Source: Sipunculus nudus
Lineage: Eukaryota > Annelida > Sipuncula > Golfingiida > Sipunculidae
DNA: 64,000 nt
Reading direction: 5' to 3'
NCBI GenBank assembly: GCA_026874595.1
Contig: CM049315.1
Span: 76,765,901-76,829,900, forward strand
Shown here: in pieces, positions 1-12,540 of the stretch
How the letters are laid out: the number at the start of each line of letters is the position of its first letter
Numbering within the stretch: the stretch's first letter is position 1
The notes under the pieces: generated by a model
Databases searched by the model: none
What the model saw: only the letters and a program-made list of their open reading frames with translations
What the model was told of the DNA's origin: nothing
Translations under genes and position numbers: made by a program

Positions 1-180
1 ATGCTATTATTGGAATCACTTTACGCCTAAGGTTTGGAACATCTAATGAAAACATCCGTTTTCAGGGCATTCAACATTCTGTCATGTACAACGAAGACAG
101 GCTCTACACGATATATTTAATCCCACTGTGCTATGTAATTACACTTTCATAATAATGACGGCCACAATTGTGAATATGGA
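1..180. other. Short unique AT-rich stretch
   Basis: I see no coding frame, repeat or RNA gene in this edge segment. It ends where the first dispersed repeat begins. Confidence 0.5.
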
Positions 181-563
181 TCTCTGGGAGGGTGTGCGTT
201 CATTCCCGTTCGTGTGGGTGGGTGTTAGTGTGTTTGTTCTCAACATAACTCAAATAATCATGAACCTTTCATAGCACCTCGGGAATGGGCAAGTGAAGAA
301 TCGATTAGATTTTGGTGTGGGTCCGGCTCAAGATCCGGATCCAGGAAGGACTTTCAGGAACATTCACAAATGTGCAGTCGCATAAGCATGAACGAACATG
401 GAAATGTGGGCCGAATAGGTGAAAGTAGAACTGTTTTGGGAACCTACGCACCAATGAACCTGGGAACATGGAGCCAATAAATGGATGAAAAAAAACCGGG
501 TTGCGGAATACCTTATATTAAGGACCGTCCGCCTGCATTTCTGAGAATGCATATATCTAGTTA
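181..563 (+). mobile_element. Dispersed ~350-bp repeat, copy 1 (MITE- or SINE-like)
   Basis: This is the first of six related copies in the window. Shared landmarks in order are a 'cattcccgttcgtgtg' block, a GT-rich run, 'acataactcaa', 'cacctcgggaatgg', 'gatccggat', 'acattcacaaatgtgcagt', 'gggccgaata' and an end near 'gaatgcatatatctag'. No protein is encoded. The element is too short to be autonomous and must have moved using another element's enzymes. This copy is among the longest and carries extra sequence before its 3' end. The family name is not known to me. The repeat is clear by comparison with the copies at 8,345, 43,935, 56,171, 58,129 and 62,832. Confidence 0.75.
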
Positions 564-3500
564 CATTTATTAATTGTAATTCTTAGAATAAAGATGATTT
601 TCAAGGATCGCATTATTGATTCTTTTGTAATTTGCGAAAAACACAAAAGCACACGTTTCCTTCGAAGATCTTTCTGTGTTATACATAACGTTATAAAATC
701 TCCTTTACCTAACCTGATCTATTAAATTGTTCCAAATGTGAGAAAAAATGTGATAAATATCGTTGATGCTTATTGCTAGTCAATATAAGAAATAAAAAAA
801 AAAACAGTCAAAGACCACATTTATGCCTCCGTTAGCATTTGGATAACCAATGAAGAGATATGATCCGGATCGTAATCAAACTTTTTTGCATAGCACGTAA
901 GTACACCAAATATATATATCCAGACATATGGTTGCTTCACAGTTAAGCTCTGTCTGTCAGAAGAAAGGTGGTCCTCGAACTCAGATGGGTCCGGCAAGAA
1001 ACATGGTTTTGGCTTTTTCTGTATAAGGATTCCACTTTGTTTAACTGTATGTAATCAAGGGCAGCAGTATTACATGATACAGGGATGTTTTCCCCAAGAT
1101 ATTTTCAAGACAAAATCAGGAAAACGCAGGTTTAATTAACATTCCATGACAACACCTTTAAAAACTATCTCCGTGCAGGTTTTGCGTCCCCGTATATGGA
1201 GTTTTTTTTTCAATACGCTCCGTTCTGTCTTTTTCTTTGAATTATAAAACGGACCCAGTATTCTTTTCTTCTTCACCTCGTGAACACGCTTATTTAAGGC
1301 AAAGGCTATAATATTATATGATAATATGGTCGACTAAAGTAGACCAAGAAGCAACGCCCCGGGTTTCTCATATTCAAGCCCAGGTAGATTTTGTAGCTTA
1401 GATAATTGCTAAAACATCACTGCCATTTGAGCCAGGAAGTAGGAATTGATGTTCCTGATTATAATGTTGAAATAGTTGTGTCGATTTGTGTCAGGTTTAC
1501 GTGTACAGTGCCTTATTGGTGATTGAAATTCGCCTGTAAAGAGAGTGTTAATTGTTAGATTAACTTATTACCGTCGCTAATTGCAAAGGTGTGTTGACGT
1601 TATGACAGTCAGTTTGTAAGAGTTCATTTCTTTGCTTCGGAGCCGTGATGCCTGGCGGCCTCTTGACTCAGGTGTTTTACGAACAGCTATTATGGATACG
1701 AGTCAAACGTATAATAAACATGACTGTGATTAGATTAAAACTTTTTATTCTACGCTTCTTTAGCTGCCGTATGCGTGCTGAATTGAATTGGAGAATGTCA
1801 TAAAAAGCGTGCTCCAGGTGTTGCTTGAATCGAGACTGCCAGGCATCAAGCTACCAACGGTTCTTATTGCTGTCGTGGTTGTCATGGCCGTGAGTACGTG
1901 CTTATGCGGCGTTTACAGAAGTTTAAACCACAACACTGCGTAAACTAATCCTGTCACGTGATCAGCTCACCATTATTTTAAATTTACCATTTTTTTTAAT
2001 TACAGACGGGACGATTCTACAGTTACTGTAAATCCGAATTCACCCATCTCTAATAACATTACCGGGCCTATTTGTGATGGGTGTATAATGCAATGACCAA
2101 CGCTGAAGAGATGATTTTTAGCCACAAACGTATATATTTTTAGGGTTATTGATAAACCTAAAGCATTTTGCATATAAACATATCAGTTGTATAGTAAAGA
2201 TTTTGTTGTAGCCTTTTCAGCTGCATTTAAAGAGACTGATGCTGTCATAAAAAGTCAAACTTGAACAGTAGAATCAAAATAGTCTTTGGCATATGGAAAT
2301 TTGAAGATAATGTTTGAGCAAAGATTAATGGTTAGATGATTTTCGTGAGACGAAAATATAAAATCAGGGGAACCTAAGAACATTGGCTTTCGTATTGATG
2401 ATCTCCGAATCATTTGATTTTTCATGGATGATATTAAATTACACTTATACTATCCGCTTGTTTTATAACTCTTTTATAGAATGGTAAATTTATACTGTTT
2501 GCAGGATTCGATATATGAATCAACCATGCAAAGGAAGAGGTTTACAAAACTTTATGGAGATCTTCTTTCAATTAAACTGTACAGTTAACTAATGGATTCA
2601 TTATAGATCAAATAGAGGGTTATCTATGTTGCTATATTGTTAGAATTTAAGATAACCTGTGTTTGGCACGTTTCTGGACATTGCACTGATATATTGGGCA
2701 GATTCATGATCGCTACTTTGAGACACCTCTTGTATTCCTAACATTGTTATATTTTCTGATGTTCAACATATGGAAGTGTCACATTTGTCCTTCTGTTTAC
2801 TTGAATAATGCACGTATATTCAAATGTTAGCGATTTATATATTCAAAACAAAAACTTGTAAATCACGTGAACCCAGGTGGAACAGACGGTAGTTACCGGG
2901 CCTGGTAAACACCAGGATATATACTGAGGGAAATACTTAATTAAGCTAACATTAAGAACATGGAGGCGGTTTCCTCAAACAAAACTCATTTATTTAAACA
3001 ATGAGCTTGATATCAGTGCTAATGTTTGAAAAAAAATGCAGGATTCATTAGACTGTGACACAGCAGAGTACTTCGTGCAGCTTCCGAAGAGCCAGGTATC
3101 TCTCTGATGAGCAAAGACCTTGCTTCACCAGCCCTTCTGGCTTGCTGTATCATGAATTTTGAATGGGCGCATGTGACAGGCGCGAAATCATATCGGCCAA
3201 TCAAATTCATTGTTACGGTAGTGAACAGCAAACAGCCATCAATATCTATTCACACGCCTTATCAACAAGAACACATGCACCGGAAACTCACCGGGTTTAA
3301 ACGCCTTTATATGATTGGTCAAATTGACCTTAACGTCTACTATAGCCAGTCGGCTTAACCAAAACTAGCTTCTGCACAGCGTAGACGGAACCTACGGTGA
3401 TTCCCATAATGCATACCGCGATATCGTTTTCATATATATCGATATTTGGTCAAATGTGCCTGAAACTGATCTGTTGTAGTAAAAATAAGGTTTCTGTCAC

Positions 3501-6500
3501 AATTTTAGACATCTAAATTTGTTGCGAATCCATGCATAAAACAGTACAAAATTATCTAATTGCAAATGACACATGTAAGGGATAAAAAACAACAAATTAA
3601 TACTTTACTCAGTAATGATGCAATATTTCCTGTATGAGATAAAATGATCTTAATATACTTTCATTGTGTCATTTTAAAGATAATAAAATATTCAACGTGT
3701 CATATATGCCCGAAAGCAAACTTATTTACTGTTGATTGATACACTGAAAAATAACGCGATACGTATCGCAATACGTCTTCACATATGGCAATATATTGGA
3801 ATACGAAAGTTATAGGCGGTGAACGGTCCTAGTATTTTCAATTCTTGGTGTAACACGCGGACTCAAAACGAGTCCTGTAATAAGTGTATTCAATACACTA
3901 TGGGAATGACCCATTTGCCAAACATTCAGTCAGATGTTTGCGGTTTAATTTCGATGTTTAACAGTAATCATTAACTCCCTTTTTTATAAGTCTTATAATA
4001 CCGGGATAGAGGTTACATTTCTACACGGTCGCCTACACAAGAAATTGTGCACAAACGAATATATCTCTCAATGTTTCAGTGGAGTTAGGCAAATTTATAA
4101 CATTCATTAAAGTAAGCAAATACGTTGACATCTATAACTGTAGTTACCGCTAAGAATATGGGGCCTGCCGGTTTAATCTTTATGGCTGAATGCTCTGGGC
4201 GGAGTGAGGAAGGAAAAAAGTTACAGCCGACGGTACTAACTGTCATCATTTGTCATTGTGAATCACACCTCGCATCTCTCATTAACAACACCAAATCTGA
4301 TTAAAATGTCACCAGGCCGTGCTAGGGGCTGGTTTCTGGGATTCCCTCGAAAGCAAACAGGGACATGAGAGTTCACTCAAGTAAACCAAGTAAACCAAAC
4401 CACATTTATCACATTCGATGTCTTCATCCATGTATGGACGGCAGAAATGTCCATACAATATGTTTTCCAAGATTTTTGCACCCGTGACATTTGAAAGTTA
4501 GCATTATGTGAAAAATGACCAAAATATCCTTGATATCTTTTAGCTTTTTTGTGTAAATACAACTTTTTGCCTTTATTTGTAATTTAAGATTTGTATATTA
4601 GACAATATATTGATATCCCACTTTATAACATTAAAAATATAGTTTAAAAATAAGGTTGTACTTTGATAAGAAATAATACACAATATTTGAAAATACATAC
4701 CAGCAGATCTCAGGATGCAATCGTATTTCAAATTTTCTTTGGATCCCAATTTGTAACTATAAAATCAGATAATGTATCCCCGAACCGCAACTTCAAAGTA
4801 AGGAAAATTTACATATCTCTCCATAGAATACCTTTTTTGTCTTTTTCCTGCAGCTGAACCCTTACTTGTATATATTTATAAATGTTTTATATATATATTA
4901 TATATATATATATCATTTTAGATGATGTATATAAATGGTGTATAGCTTATGACTGATTATACAATGGTCTATTTATGTATATAGTCGTGAGGCTGTCAAT
5001 GTTTATCTTAACGTGTTATGCGTCGAAGGGCATAGCATACGATTATATCAGTGTCTTAATGATTATTAGGGCGTAAAACATTTATAAAGATTATTTCACT
5101 TTCTACCCAAATTTGTAACATCTTCGTTTACTATTTTAATTCAGTATCATCTATGTCCCAGTGATTTAATTGTACCTTGTATCCTTACAAAGTTTAGAAA
5201 ATAAATTCCTGCATAGAATAAACAGAGCCTCAGCATATATACGGAACATTGATGGAAACCGACTTCATCTGGTTTTGGTTTAAAACAAGAACGGATGGAA
5301 ACAAAAGGAAAATTTCATTATCAAACACTTTGACAAGAAACGTCGACTAACATGATAGTTGAACATTATGTTTAATTGTTTAAAATTAAAATGTTTCTGT
5401 TTTCTCATTCCATCTGGACGGCAAATGTATGTGAAATCTGAGGCCTCCGTGCAGATGGGCGTAGAAGCACTTAGTGACATCATCGGCTAGGGACGTGGAA
5501 ACTTTTAATACCTTAAGGGTATTTACTTAAAGACTCTACTCAATTCGATTGTCTTCTTTCTACAATTTAATGCCTGGTCGCGCTTTCATTTAATGATGAA
5601 CACACATTGTATGGAGAAAGGAGATCACAGGACGGACTACCTTATTGATATCCGATCAGCAGGCATTGACATAGTTATAGAGTCAGTCGTCTTCAGATGT
5701 ATTTTAGTTAAACAAGGTGTCCGAATAAAGAGTAATTTGAACCGTTAATGCTTTAAATGCTTTGACAAGCGGTGAATATAATAACCCGTTCACTGAGGAA
5801 CTTTCTAAACAACAAATGTCCAGATTACCAAAGGCAAACTGATTTTTCCTCTCCCATGTCTGTTATTGTTATTTCCCAACGTCTGTATTTAAATGGCAAC
5901 CAATGTTAGCATTAGTTAGCATTTTCTTAAATAGTTATCTATTTCAAAAAGATATGACACATACTAAGACATACACATAACATAATACATAATACATCAA
6001 GAAGGACATACATACATCCATTTGTCAATGTGAGCGTTGATCTGGTTGCATTCCATTTTTGCGAAAGATTTGAGAAAAAAGGATTATTTACAATAGCATT
6101 TAAATTACAATTCTTCACTTATTCACTAGTACCTTACATATGATATACACGCAGCTCATATATTGACGACATCACTGCTGTATTTGAACTATGGGAAAAA
6201 ATTGAATCTGCAGAGCATTTACGAGCAACCAATCAAGTTACCATTGGCAATTTTACTGTAAACCGTAAGCCACCCGACAAACGCAAAATTTGCATGATTT
6301 ACAATCTTAATGGGGAGACTTTGCAAACAGCCGCGTTTCACCCACAAACGAGAGCGCCTTCCGGAAGTTCCTCGGGGTTAAGACCCATGAAGAGGGGTAA
6401 CACAAACCAAAGGCCCCGATAAAGTGGTACACCGAGTCTGGTTAACATCAGGATTATCGCGTGTAAACCCCTGTCCGAACCTGAAGGGAATTCTCTAGAC

Positions 6501-6522
6501 GTTCAGAGTATTTAGTAATGCA

Positions 6523-6525
<3 letters not shown>
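564..6525. other. Gene-free AT-rich unique DNA
   Basis: No convincing coding frame or RNA gene is visible; open frames here are short and unlike any family I recognise. Local features are an (AT)n-like tract near 4,890-4,915, patches rich in TATCG motifs near 3,415-3,460 and 3,750-3,790, and slightly GC-richer, more complex segments near 4,140-4,370 and 6,230-6,450 that could be conserved non-coding DNA. This is inferred from composition alone. Confidence 0.45.

Positions 6526-6555
<30 letters not shown>
6526..6555. repeat. Poly(A) tract, 30 nt
   Basis: An uninterrupted run of 30 A is visible. It could be the tail of an old retroposed copy on the plus strand, but I recognise no SINE or processed transcript immediately upstream, so the origin is open. 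Confidence 0.9.
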
Positions 6556-6556
<1 letters not shown>

Positions 6557-6743
6557 ACAGCAGTGGCTACCTCCATCAAAACATATATTTTTAAAAAAGA
6601 AAGCGCATCAAAAGTTCTAGGCCAAAGGTTGCAGGAGCTTTTCTGCACAGAATTAGATGAGACAATAAAAATAATTCAAAACACTTCACAATGATTACGA
6701 AATATTCATTAGTGGATAACAGAGCTATAGCAATTACAACTGA

Positions 6744-6817
6744 TGACGTCAGTAAATGCGACGTCATGCATGACCGTCCTTTGTAATGTCTTTGAGACGT
6801 CATTATTGTCTTATAAA
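6744..6817 (+). promoter_or_regulatory. Three CRE-like GACGTCA sites followed by a TATA box
   Basis: GACGTCA cores occur at 6,745-6,751, 6,760-6,766 and 6,796-6,802; the first is the full palindrome TGACGTCA, the classic CREB/ATF site. A TATAAA follows at 6,812-6,817. Three such cores within about 60 bp of AT-rich DNA is unlikely by chance and resembles a cAMP-responsive core promoter reading rightward. No recognisable exon follows, so promoter activity is inference. Confidence 0.35.
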
Positions 6818-7566
6818 GAGCTGTCGCAACCATAGACATTGAAAGGCTCCTGTGCATAATTATGACAAAGGGGCGGAGCAAAAGATCTGCTGTCGTCAGG
6901 TCAATCAGGGCTTTAACGCCACCTTAACACATAAGTTACTCACGATACGATATATATATAATATATTATTATTTATGAATCTATGATAACTTTCTATCAT
7001 ATTAATAGAAACATGAAAATGCTAACTTATATAACTTTTGGTTTTTCAAACCATCAATGAAAATGATTTTAAAAACAATTAGCCAGTCAGAAGGCGTTTT
7101 TAACTTGTTTCTCACTAATCACATGACACCTTAGGTGCTTGACATGGCACTGAAAACTATTTGTAAATGTCTAATGTGGCTTTTCACTGGATGATGAAAT
7201 ATCGACAATTTATCAATACAAGGATATCCTAAGATACCGATACGATATCTGATCTTGTATCGCGATGTATCGATGCCCAGGTAAATCGTAACAGTTCCAA
7301 AAGAATGATCTGTTGCTGGGCGATTCATGCGCATTTAATCACTGTACAATATCTGAGAAATCTTGTGTACAGAACTTTAGTAAGGCATTATCGAGATGTG
7401 CAATATGTAAAATCACATATTTTTCATTGGACCAGAACACGGAAATAATGTGTTATAGTCAGGAATATGCCCCAGTCATCTGTAAACTGAAAGTTGGAAT
7501 ATCACTGTACTGATGTTGGATTAATTTATAGTTGTGATGAAAAGAACAGTGTAAATATATTATAAA
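6818..7566. other. Gene-free AT-rich DNA with TATCG-rich patch
   Basis: No gene is seen. Around 7,195-7,275 there is a cluster of TATCG/CGATA motifs, including 'gtatcgcgatgtatcgat', similar in style to patches near 3,420 and 3,760. Such clusters can be remnants of DNA transposons with palindromic ends, but I could not define element borders. Confidence 0.35.
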
Positions 7567-8140
7567 TGCAGAAGAGTATAAAGACTTAGGGGTAGTTTCA
7601 GATGATAGTCTTAAATGGGATAATAATGTAAACATAGTATACCGTAATGGGAAGCAGCGTCTATACTTTCTAAGCAAAATTAAATCGTCTAATATGGATA
7701 GTGAACTACATGGTTTATTCTATTCTGAGATGATCCAGAGTGTAATATCTTATTTTTTAGGTTGGAGGGGGGATCTGACTTTAAAGAAGAAATAGAAATT
7801 TGAATTGATAGAAAAATAGCAGAAAAGGTTATTGGTTTCACACTGTTTTTGTATTGGTTTCAAGCAGCGGTTATACTTCCCTCCTGGTGTTCGAACCCAG
7901 AAAACCTTGCCATACAAAGCAGCGTTTACACGAAAGGATGTCTGGGATACCTGGTTTTAATTTAGATGATGCAAATATTACTTATGAAATGTAAGCCATG
8001 AATATGATGAAAGCGTGGTTGAAGGCAGTATGCGTGCACGGTGATTATATTGTCTGGTTAAAATCAGGTTGAAGGGTACAGGCCTAGGCAAATTCCTGTA
8101 TTGGCATGGAATAAATCTTGTATCTTGTATCTTGTAATTT
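7567..8140 (+). pseudogene. LINE 3' fragment: decayed reverse-transcriptase C-terminal region with microsatellite tail
   Basis: From 7,571 the plus strand reads 'KDLGVVSDDSLKWDNNV', then 'QRLYFLSKIKS' and 'GLFYSEMIQSVISY'. This is the pattern seen just after the catalytic palm in non-LTR retrotransposon polymerases (a '..YLGV..D..L.W..H' block followed by '..RL..LRKLR' and '..YKS.I.SVL.Y'). The frame meets a stop near 7,794, with weaker homology continuing after it ('KFELIEK', then a stop). The fragment ends near three tandem 'atcttgt' units at about 8,115-8,137, the kind of short 3' tail repeat many LINEs carry. It lacks endonuclease, fingers and the catalytic YADD motif, so it is a dead 5'-truncated copy. 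The clade is not assigned. Confidence 0.7.
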
Positions 8141-8344
8141 TGTTCTCATATGATACCAGGCAATTTATAGGTTGACTCTGAGCCTAATGGGCCACGGGGT
8201 CATTTGGTAGAATAAAATATTGTCCATTAATTCAACCGTATTGCCGGAATAAAGAATGCATTTTGTAATATCTATAATTTTGATAGGAGTAAATAGTGAC
8301 GGTTCATTCAGACAAAGATTTTGATGATGTGTCAGTAGCGTTTC
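8141..8344. other. Short unique AT-rich spacer
   Basis: Nothing recognisable lies between the LINE tail and the next dispersed repeat. Confidence 0.5.
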
Positions 8345-8680
8345 TTCCGTCAGGAGAGTATGCTTTTATGTTTGTTCATGCGTGTGTGTGTGTTTGTCAG
8401 TTTCAACAACGTGACTAACACAATCATGACCTGAATCTCACGAAATTTTCAGGACATTATTAAAATAGACCAATGAAAAATTTGTTAGATTTTGGTGCAG
8501 GTCAGGCACATGAACGTCATCAAGGAACATTCACAAATGTGCAGTCACTTATACACGAATGAATTTAGGAATATGGGCCGAATAAGTGAATGCAGACACG
8601 GTTTTTGGAGCATCCCACAAAATTCCATTTTCAGGATTTGGCGGCGGCTTGTTTTCCTTAGAAACAGATTTCGAGTTTTA
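8345..8680 (+). mobile_element. Dispersed ~350-bp repeat, copy 2
   Basis: Same order of landmarks as copy 1: start 'caggagagtatgctt', a GT run, 'gttagattttggtgcagg', 'acattcacaaatgtgcagt', 'atgggccgaataagtgaat', 'ggagcatccc', and an end with 'ggcggcggctt' and 'gaaacagatttc'. The 3' end aligns well with copy 5, which helps define the element end. Non-coding. Confidence 0.75.
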
Positions 8681-8713
8681 TATGATGATATAGTCAGCGG
8701 CTTAGAACCATGA

Positions 8714-8905
8714 ATGATTCTTCAAGAATTCAAGGTAGAGATTCTACAAGGAACCTTAAGGGTTCCACTGAATAACGTTTCTAGAGACTCCAAAAAGAAT
8801 CAAGAATTTAAGGTTATAAGGTTTTCCCACCCAGTCCACTCTGAAGAACATTTAAAGGGTTCTTGCCCGGTGTCATTTACTGATAGAACCTTTAGACTAT
8901 TATAA
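8714..8905. mobile_element. Candidate short element rich in AGAACC/GGTTCT inverted motifs
   Basis: This stretch contains a palindromic 'ggaaccttaagggttcc' near 8,750, 'aaagggttcttgcc' near 8,855 and 'agaaccttt' near 8,886. Small non-autonomous DNA elements in animal genomes often consist of alternating copies of such GGTTCT/AGAACC motifs. Borders and target duplication are not clear, so the call is tentative. Confidence 0.3.
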
Positions 8906-9699
8906 GATTTCTGATATTTACTTTTATTTCCTAGCCAAATCATTCAGCAAAAATCTAATTTGAGGTGAATTATAAACATATTCACTATTTCATTTGATGA
9001 GACATAACGGTAGAGTTTTTGTGGTATGATGTAGCTGATAACTATCCAAGAATTTTACTGTTCCATTGTCTTGTGGTAAGCAATTCCTCTCACTGAAAAT
9101 AACTTTAGTAGTAATTGATTTTATTATTGTTATAATTCCAATTGTTTCTGTGTGAAATATGTGACAGTAATTGTTCCCTTTATTGTGTTAACAATACAAA
9201 TAATCACATTATAAATCAACTGTTATTATTTGAGTTTTATTACTGACTGAATCTGGCCGCTTATGTCATTAAGAAACAGCAATATGAAAGATTAATAACA
9301 TTTAACAATTTGTCATAAATGGTGTCCCTGCATACTTTCTATCCTGCCGTGCAAGATGAAAAGTGAATACAAAACACTACAAACACAAAATTCATTTTGC
9401 TAAATGGTACTTTTATTAACCTAGGCGTAAAACGTTTCCTGGTAACAGTGTTTATTTATATGGAATGACGGGTATAATTTTTAACGCTGAAGAAATATTG
9501 TCCTCAGTTAAATGAGGGCTAGTGATAAATCTGATCCAGAAAAAAGTATTCGACAAATGACACTGCTCAAGTGCTCCCATACCCAAGCGTTATCTATTGT
9601 CTATTATGCCTGCAATAAACCTTACAAATCACGTGATCTGTCAGCCACAGGGCCAAAGAAACTGTGACAGAGAACGTCTCAGGGAAGGCTTCGGCGTTG
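8906..9699. other. Gene-free AT-rich DNA
   Basis: No coding frame, RNA gene or clear repeat is seen. Satellite-like similarity begins only near 9,700. Confidence 0.5.
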
Positions 9700-9885
9700 T
9701 CATGCATTACCGCACGACAACGGGCTTATTTATTGGGACAAGGCAAACGCAGGACAGGGAATTACAAACTAATACGGGCCGTGTTTTATTGGGTTGAGAC
9801 AAATTTAGGCAGAGCGCTACAACCAAATACGGAAGCAGTGTTATAAAAGGTGGCAAGCTTACAAACAGAGGTTACAAACATGATA
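9700..9885 (+). repeat. Degenerate satellite relatives, forward orientation
   Basis: Three or so units of about 56 bp are visible. 'attacaaactaatacggg', 'ctacaaccaaatacgga' and 'gttacaaacatg' mark successive unit starts, with 'gtgttttattgggttgag' between. They correspond to the array monomer ('atacaaccaaataggga' then 'gtaattatcgaggg') but are much more diverged and carry 'tacgg..gtgtttta' where the array has 'taggg..tgtaatta'. They look like relics of an older form of the repeat. Confidence 0.65.
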
Positions 9886-9944
9886 ATATGAAGAACTCGT
9901 GTTTCATCGAACTAGACGGGTCAGCTTTATATACATACTCAATT

Positions 9945-10200
9945 GTGTTCTCACTCGATAAAACACGGCCTCCTTATGGTTGTTTTGTGTTTTCTACATA
10001 TCTTCTCACTCTTCGTAACACGATCTACATATTATTCTATCTTCTCACTCGGCAGGACACGACATCCGTATTTGACTGTATTATTTTCTCTTCTCATTCG
10101 GTATAACACGGCCCCCGTATTTGGCTGCATTAGTCTATCTTCTCAAATGATTAAACAATGCCCAATATTTGATTATTTTCTGTTCTCTATATATGATATG
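9945..10200 (-). repeat. Degenerate satellite relatives, inverted orientation
   Basis: Motifs here are the reverse complement of the satellite family: 'cactcgataaaacacgg', 'cggcccccgtatttggctg' and repeated 'tcttctcactc', spaced about 50-60 bp apart. Reverse-complemented they match the degenerate units at 40,770-41,050 ('gtgagaagaaaacagag' with 'aaccaaa' and 'ttttatcaagtgag'). About four units are readable. They lie between two forward blocks, so the left margin of the array contains an inversion or was built from both orientations. Confidence 0.65.
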
Positions 10201-10204
10201 CTCT

Positions 10205-10414
10205 CTACAAATATAGGTATGCAGTTACAATCATGGTAACGTTTTTATGGGATGGAAATAATTGTAGGCGCGAGAAAGAACCGAATACGGGGCCTTGTTT
10301 ACCGTTGGTGATGACAGAGTAACAATCAAGGTCGTGTTTTACTGGGTCAACTGGAGTCAACTGGGAAGAATGTAGAAAGAGTATAACAACCGAACGCATA
10401 AGAAATAATTGACC
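10205..10414 (+). repeat. Degenerate satellite relatives, forward, leading into the array
   Basis: Forward fragments such as 'gaaccgaatacggggcc', 'gtaacaatcaaggtcgtg' and 'ataacaaccgaacgcata' echo the satellite unit with heavy divergence. Regular monomers begin abruptly at about 10,415 with 'ggggagaaatagacagag'. Confidence 0.5.
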
Positions 10415-11143
10415 GGGGGAGAAATAGACAGAGCAATTCAACCAAATAGGGAGGACATGTAATTATCGAGGGAGAAATAGACAGAGCAATTCAACCAAAT
10501 AGGGAGGACATGTAATTATCGAGGGAGAAATAGACAGAGCAATTCAACCAAATAGGGAGGACATGTAATTATCGAGGGAGAAATAGACAGAGCAATACAA
10601 CCAAATAGGGAGGACATGTAATTATCGAGGGAGAAAAAGACAGAGCAATACAACCAAATAGGGAGGACATGTAATTATCCAGGGAGAAATAGACAGAGCA
10701 ATACAACCAAATAGGGAGGACATGTAATTAGCGAGGGAGAAATAGACAGAGCAATACAACCAAATAGGGAGGACATGTAATTATCGAGGGAGAAATAGAC
10801 AGAGCAATACAACCAAATAGGGAGGACATGTAATTATCGAGGGAGAAATAGACAGAGCAATACAACCAAATAGGGAGGACATGTAATTATCGAGGGAGAA
10901 ACAGACAGAGCAATACAACCAAATAGGGAGGACATGTAATTATCGAGGGAGAAACAGACAGAGCAATACAACCAAATAGGGAGGACATGTAATTATCGAG
11001 GGAGAAATAGACAGAGCAATACAATCAAATAGGGAGGACATGTAATTATCGAGGGAGAAATAGACAGAGCAATACAATCAAATAGGGAGGACATGTAATT
11101 ATCGAGGGACAAATAGACAGAGCAATACAATCAAATAGGGAGG

Positions 11144-12540
11144 ACATTTAATTATCGAGGGAAAATAGACAGAGCAATACAATCAAATAGGGAGGACATG
11201 TAATTATCGAGGGAGAAATAGACAGAGCAATACAACCAAATAGGGAGGACATGTAATTATCGAGGGACAAATAGACAGAGCAATACAATCAAATAGGGAG
11301 GACATGTAATTATCGAGGGAGAAATAGACAGAGCAATACAATCAAATAGGGAGGACATGTAATTATCGAGGGAGATATAGACAGAGCAATACAACCAAAT
11401 AGGGAGGACATGTAATTTTCGAGGGAGAAATAGACAGAGCAATACAATCAAATAGGGAGGACATGTAATTATCGAGGGAGAAATAGACAGAGCAATACAA
11501 CCAAATAGGGAGGACATGTAATTATCGAGGGAGAAATAGACAGAGCAATACAATCAAATAGGGAGGACATGTAATTATCGAGGGAGAAATAGACAGAGCA
11601 ATACAATCAAATAGGGAGGACATGTAATTATCGAGGGAGATATAGACAGAGCAATACAACCAAATAGGGAGGACATGTAATTTTCGAGGGACAAATAGAC
11701 AGAGCAATACAATCAAATAGGGAGGACATGTAATTATCGAGGGAGAAATAGACAGAGCAATACAATCAAATAGGGAGGACATGTAATTATCGAGGGACAA
11801 ATAGACAGAGCAATACAATCAAATAGGGAGGACATTTAATTATCGAGGGAAAATAGACAGAGCAATACAATCAAATAGGGAGGACATGTAATTATCGAGG
11901 GAGAAATAGACAGAGCAATACAACCAAATAGGGAGGACATGTAATTATCGAGGGACAAATAGACAGAGCAATACAATCAAATAGGGAGGACATGTAATTA
12001 TCGAGGGAGAAATAGACAGAGCAATACAATCAAATAGGGAGGACATGTAATTATCGAGGGAGATATAGACAGAGCAATACAACCAAATAGGGAGGACATG
12101 TAATTTTCGAGGGAGAAATAGACAGAGCAATACAATCAAATAGGGAGGACATGTAATTATCGAGGGAGAAATAGACAGAGCAATACAACCAAATAGGGAG
12201 GACATGTAATTATCGAGGGAGAAATAGACAGAGCAATACAATCAAATAGGGAGGACATGTAATTATCGAGGGAGAAATAGACAGAGCAATACAATCAAAT
12301 AGGGAGGACATGTAATTATCGAGGGAGATATAGACAGAGCAATACAACCAAATAGGGAGGACATGTAATTTTCGAGGGACAAATAGACAGAGCAATACAA
12401 TCAAATAGGGAGGACATGTAATTATCGAGGGAGAAATAGACAGAGCAATACAACCAAATAGGGAGGACATGTAATTATCGAGGGAGAAATAGACAGAGCA
12501 ATACAATCAAATAGGGAGGATATGTAATTATCGAGGGACA
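11144..12540 (+). repeat. 688-bp higher-order duplication (13 monomers) in tandem
   Basis: The rare marker 'acatttaattatcg' followed by a monomer one base short ('gggaaaatag') occurs at 11,144 and again at 11,832, exactly 688 bp apart. Surrounding variant monomers repeat at the same offset. 688 is 13 times 53 minus the one missing base. This is the leftmost higher-order unit and belongs to the most uniform part of the array. Confidence 0.8.
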
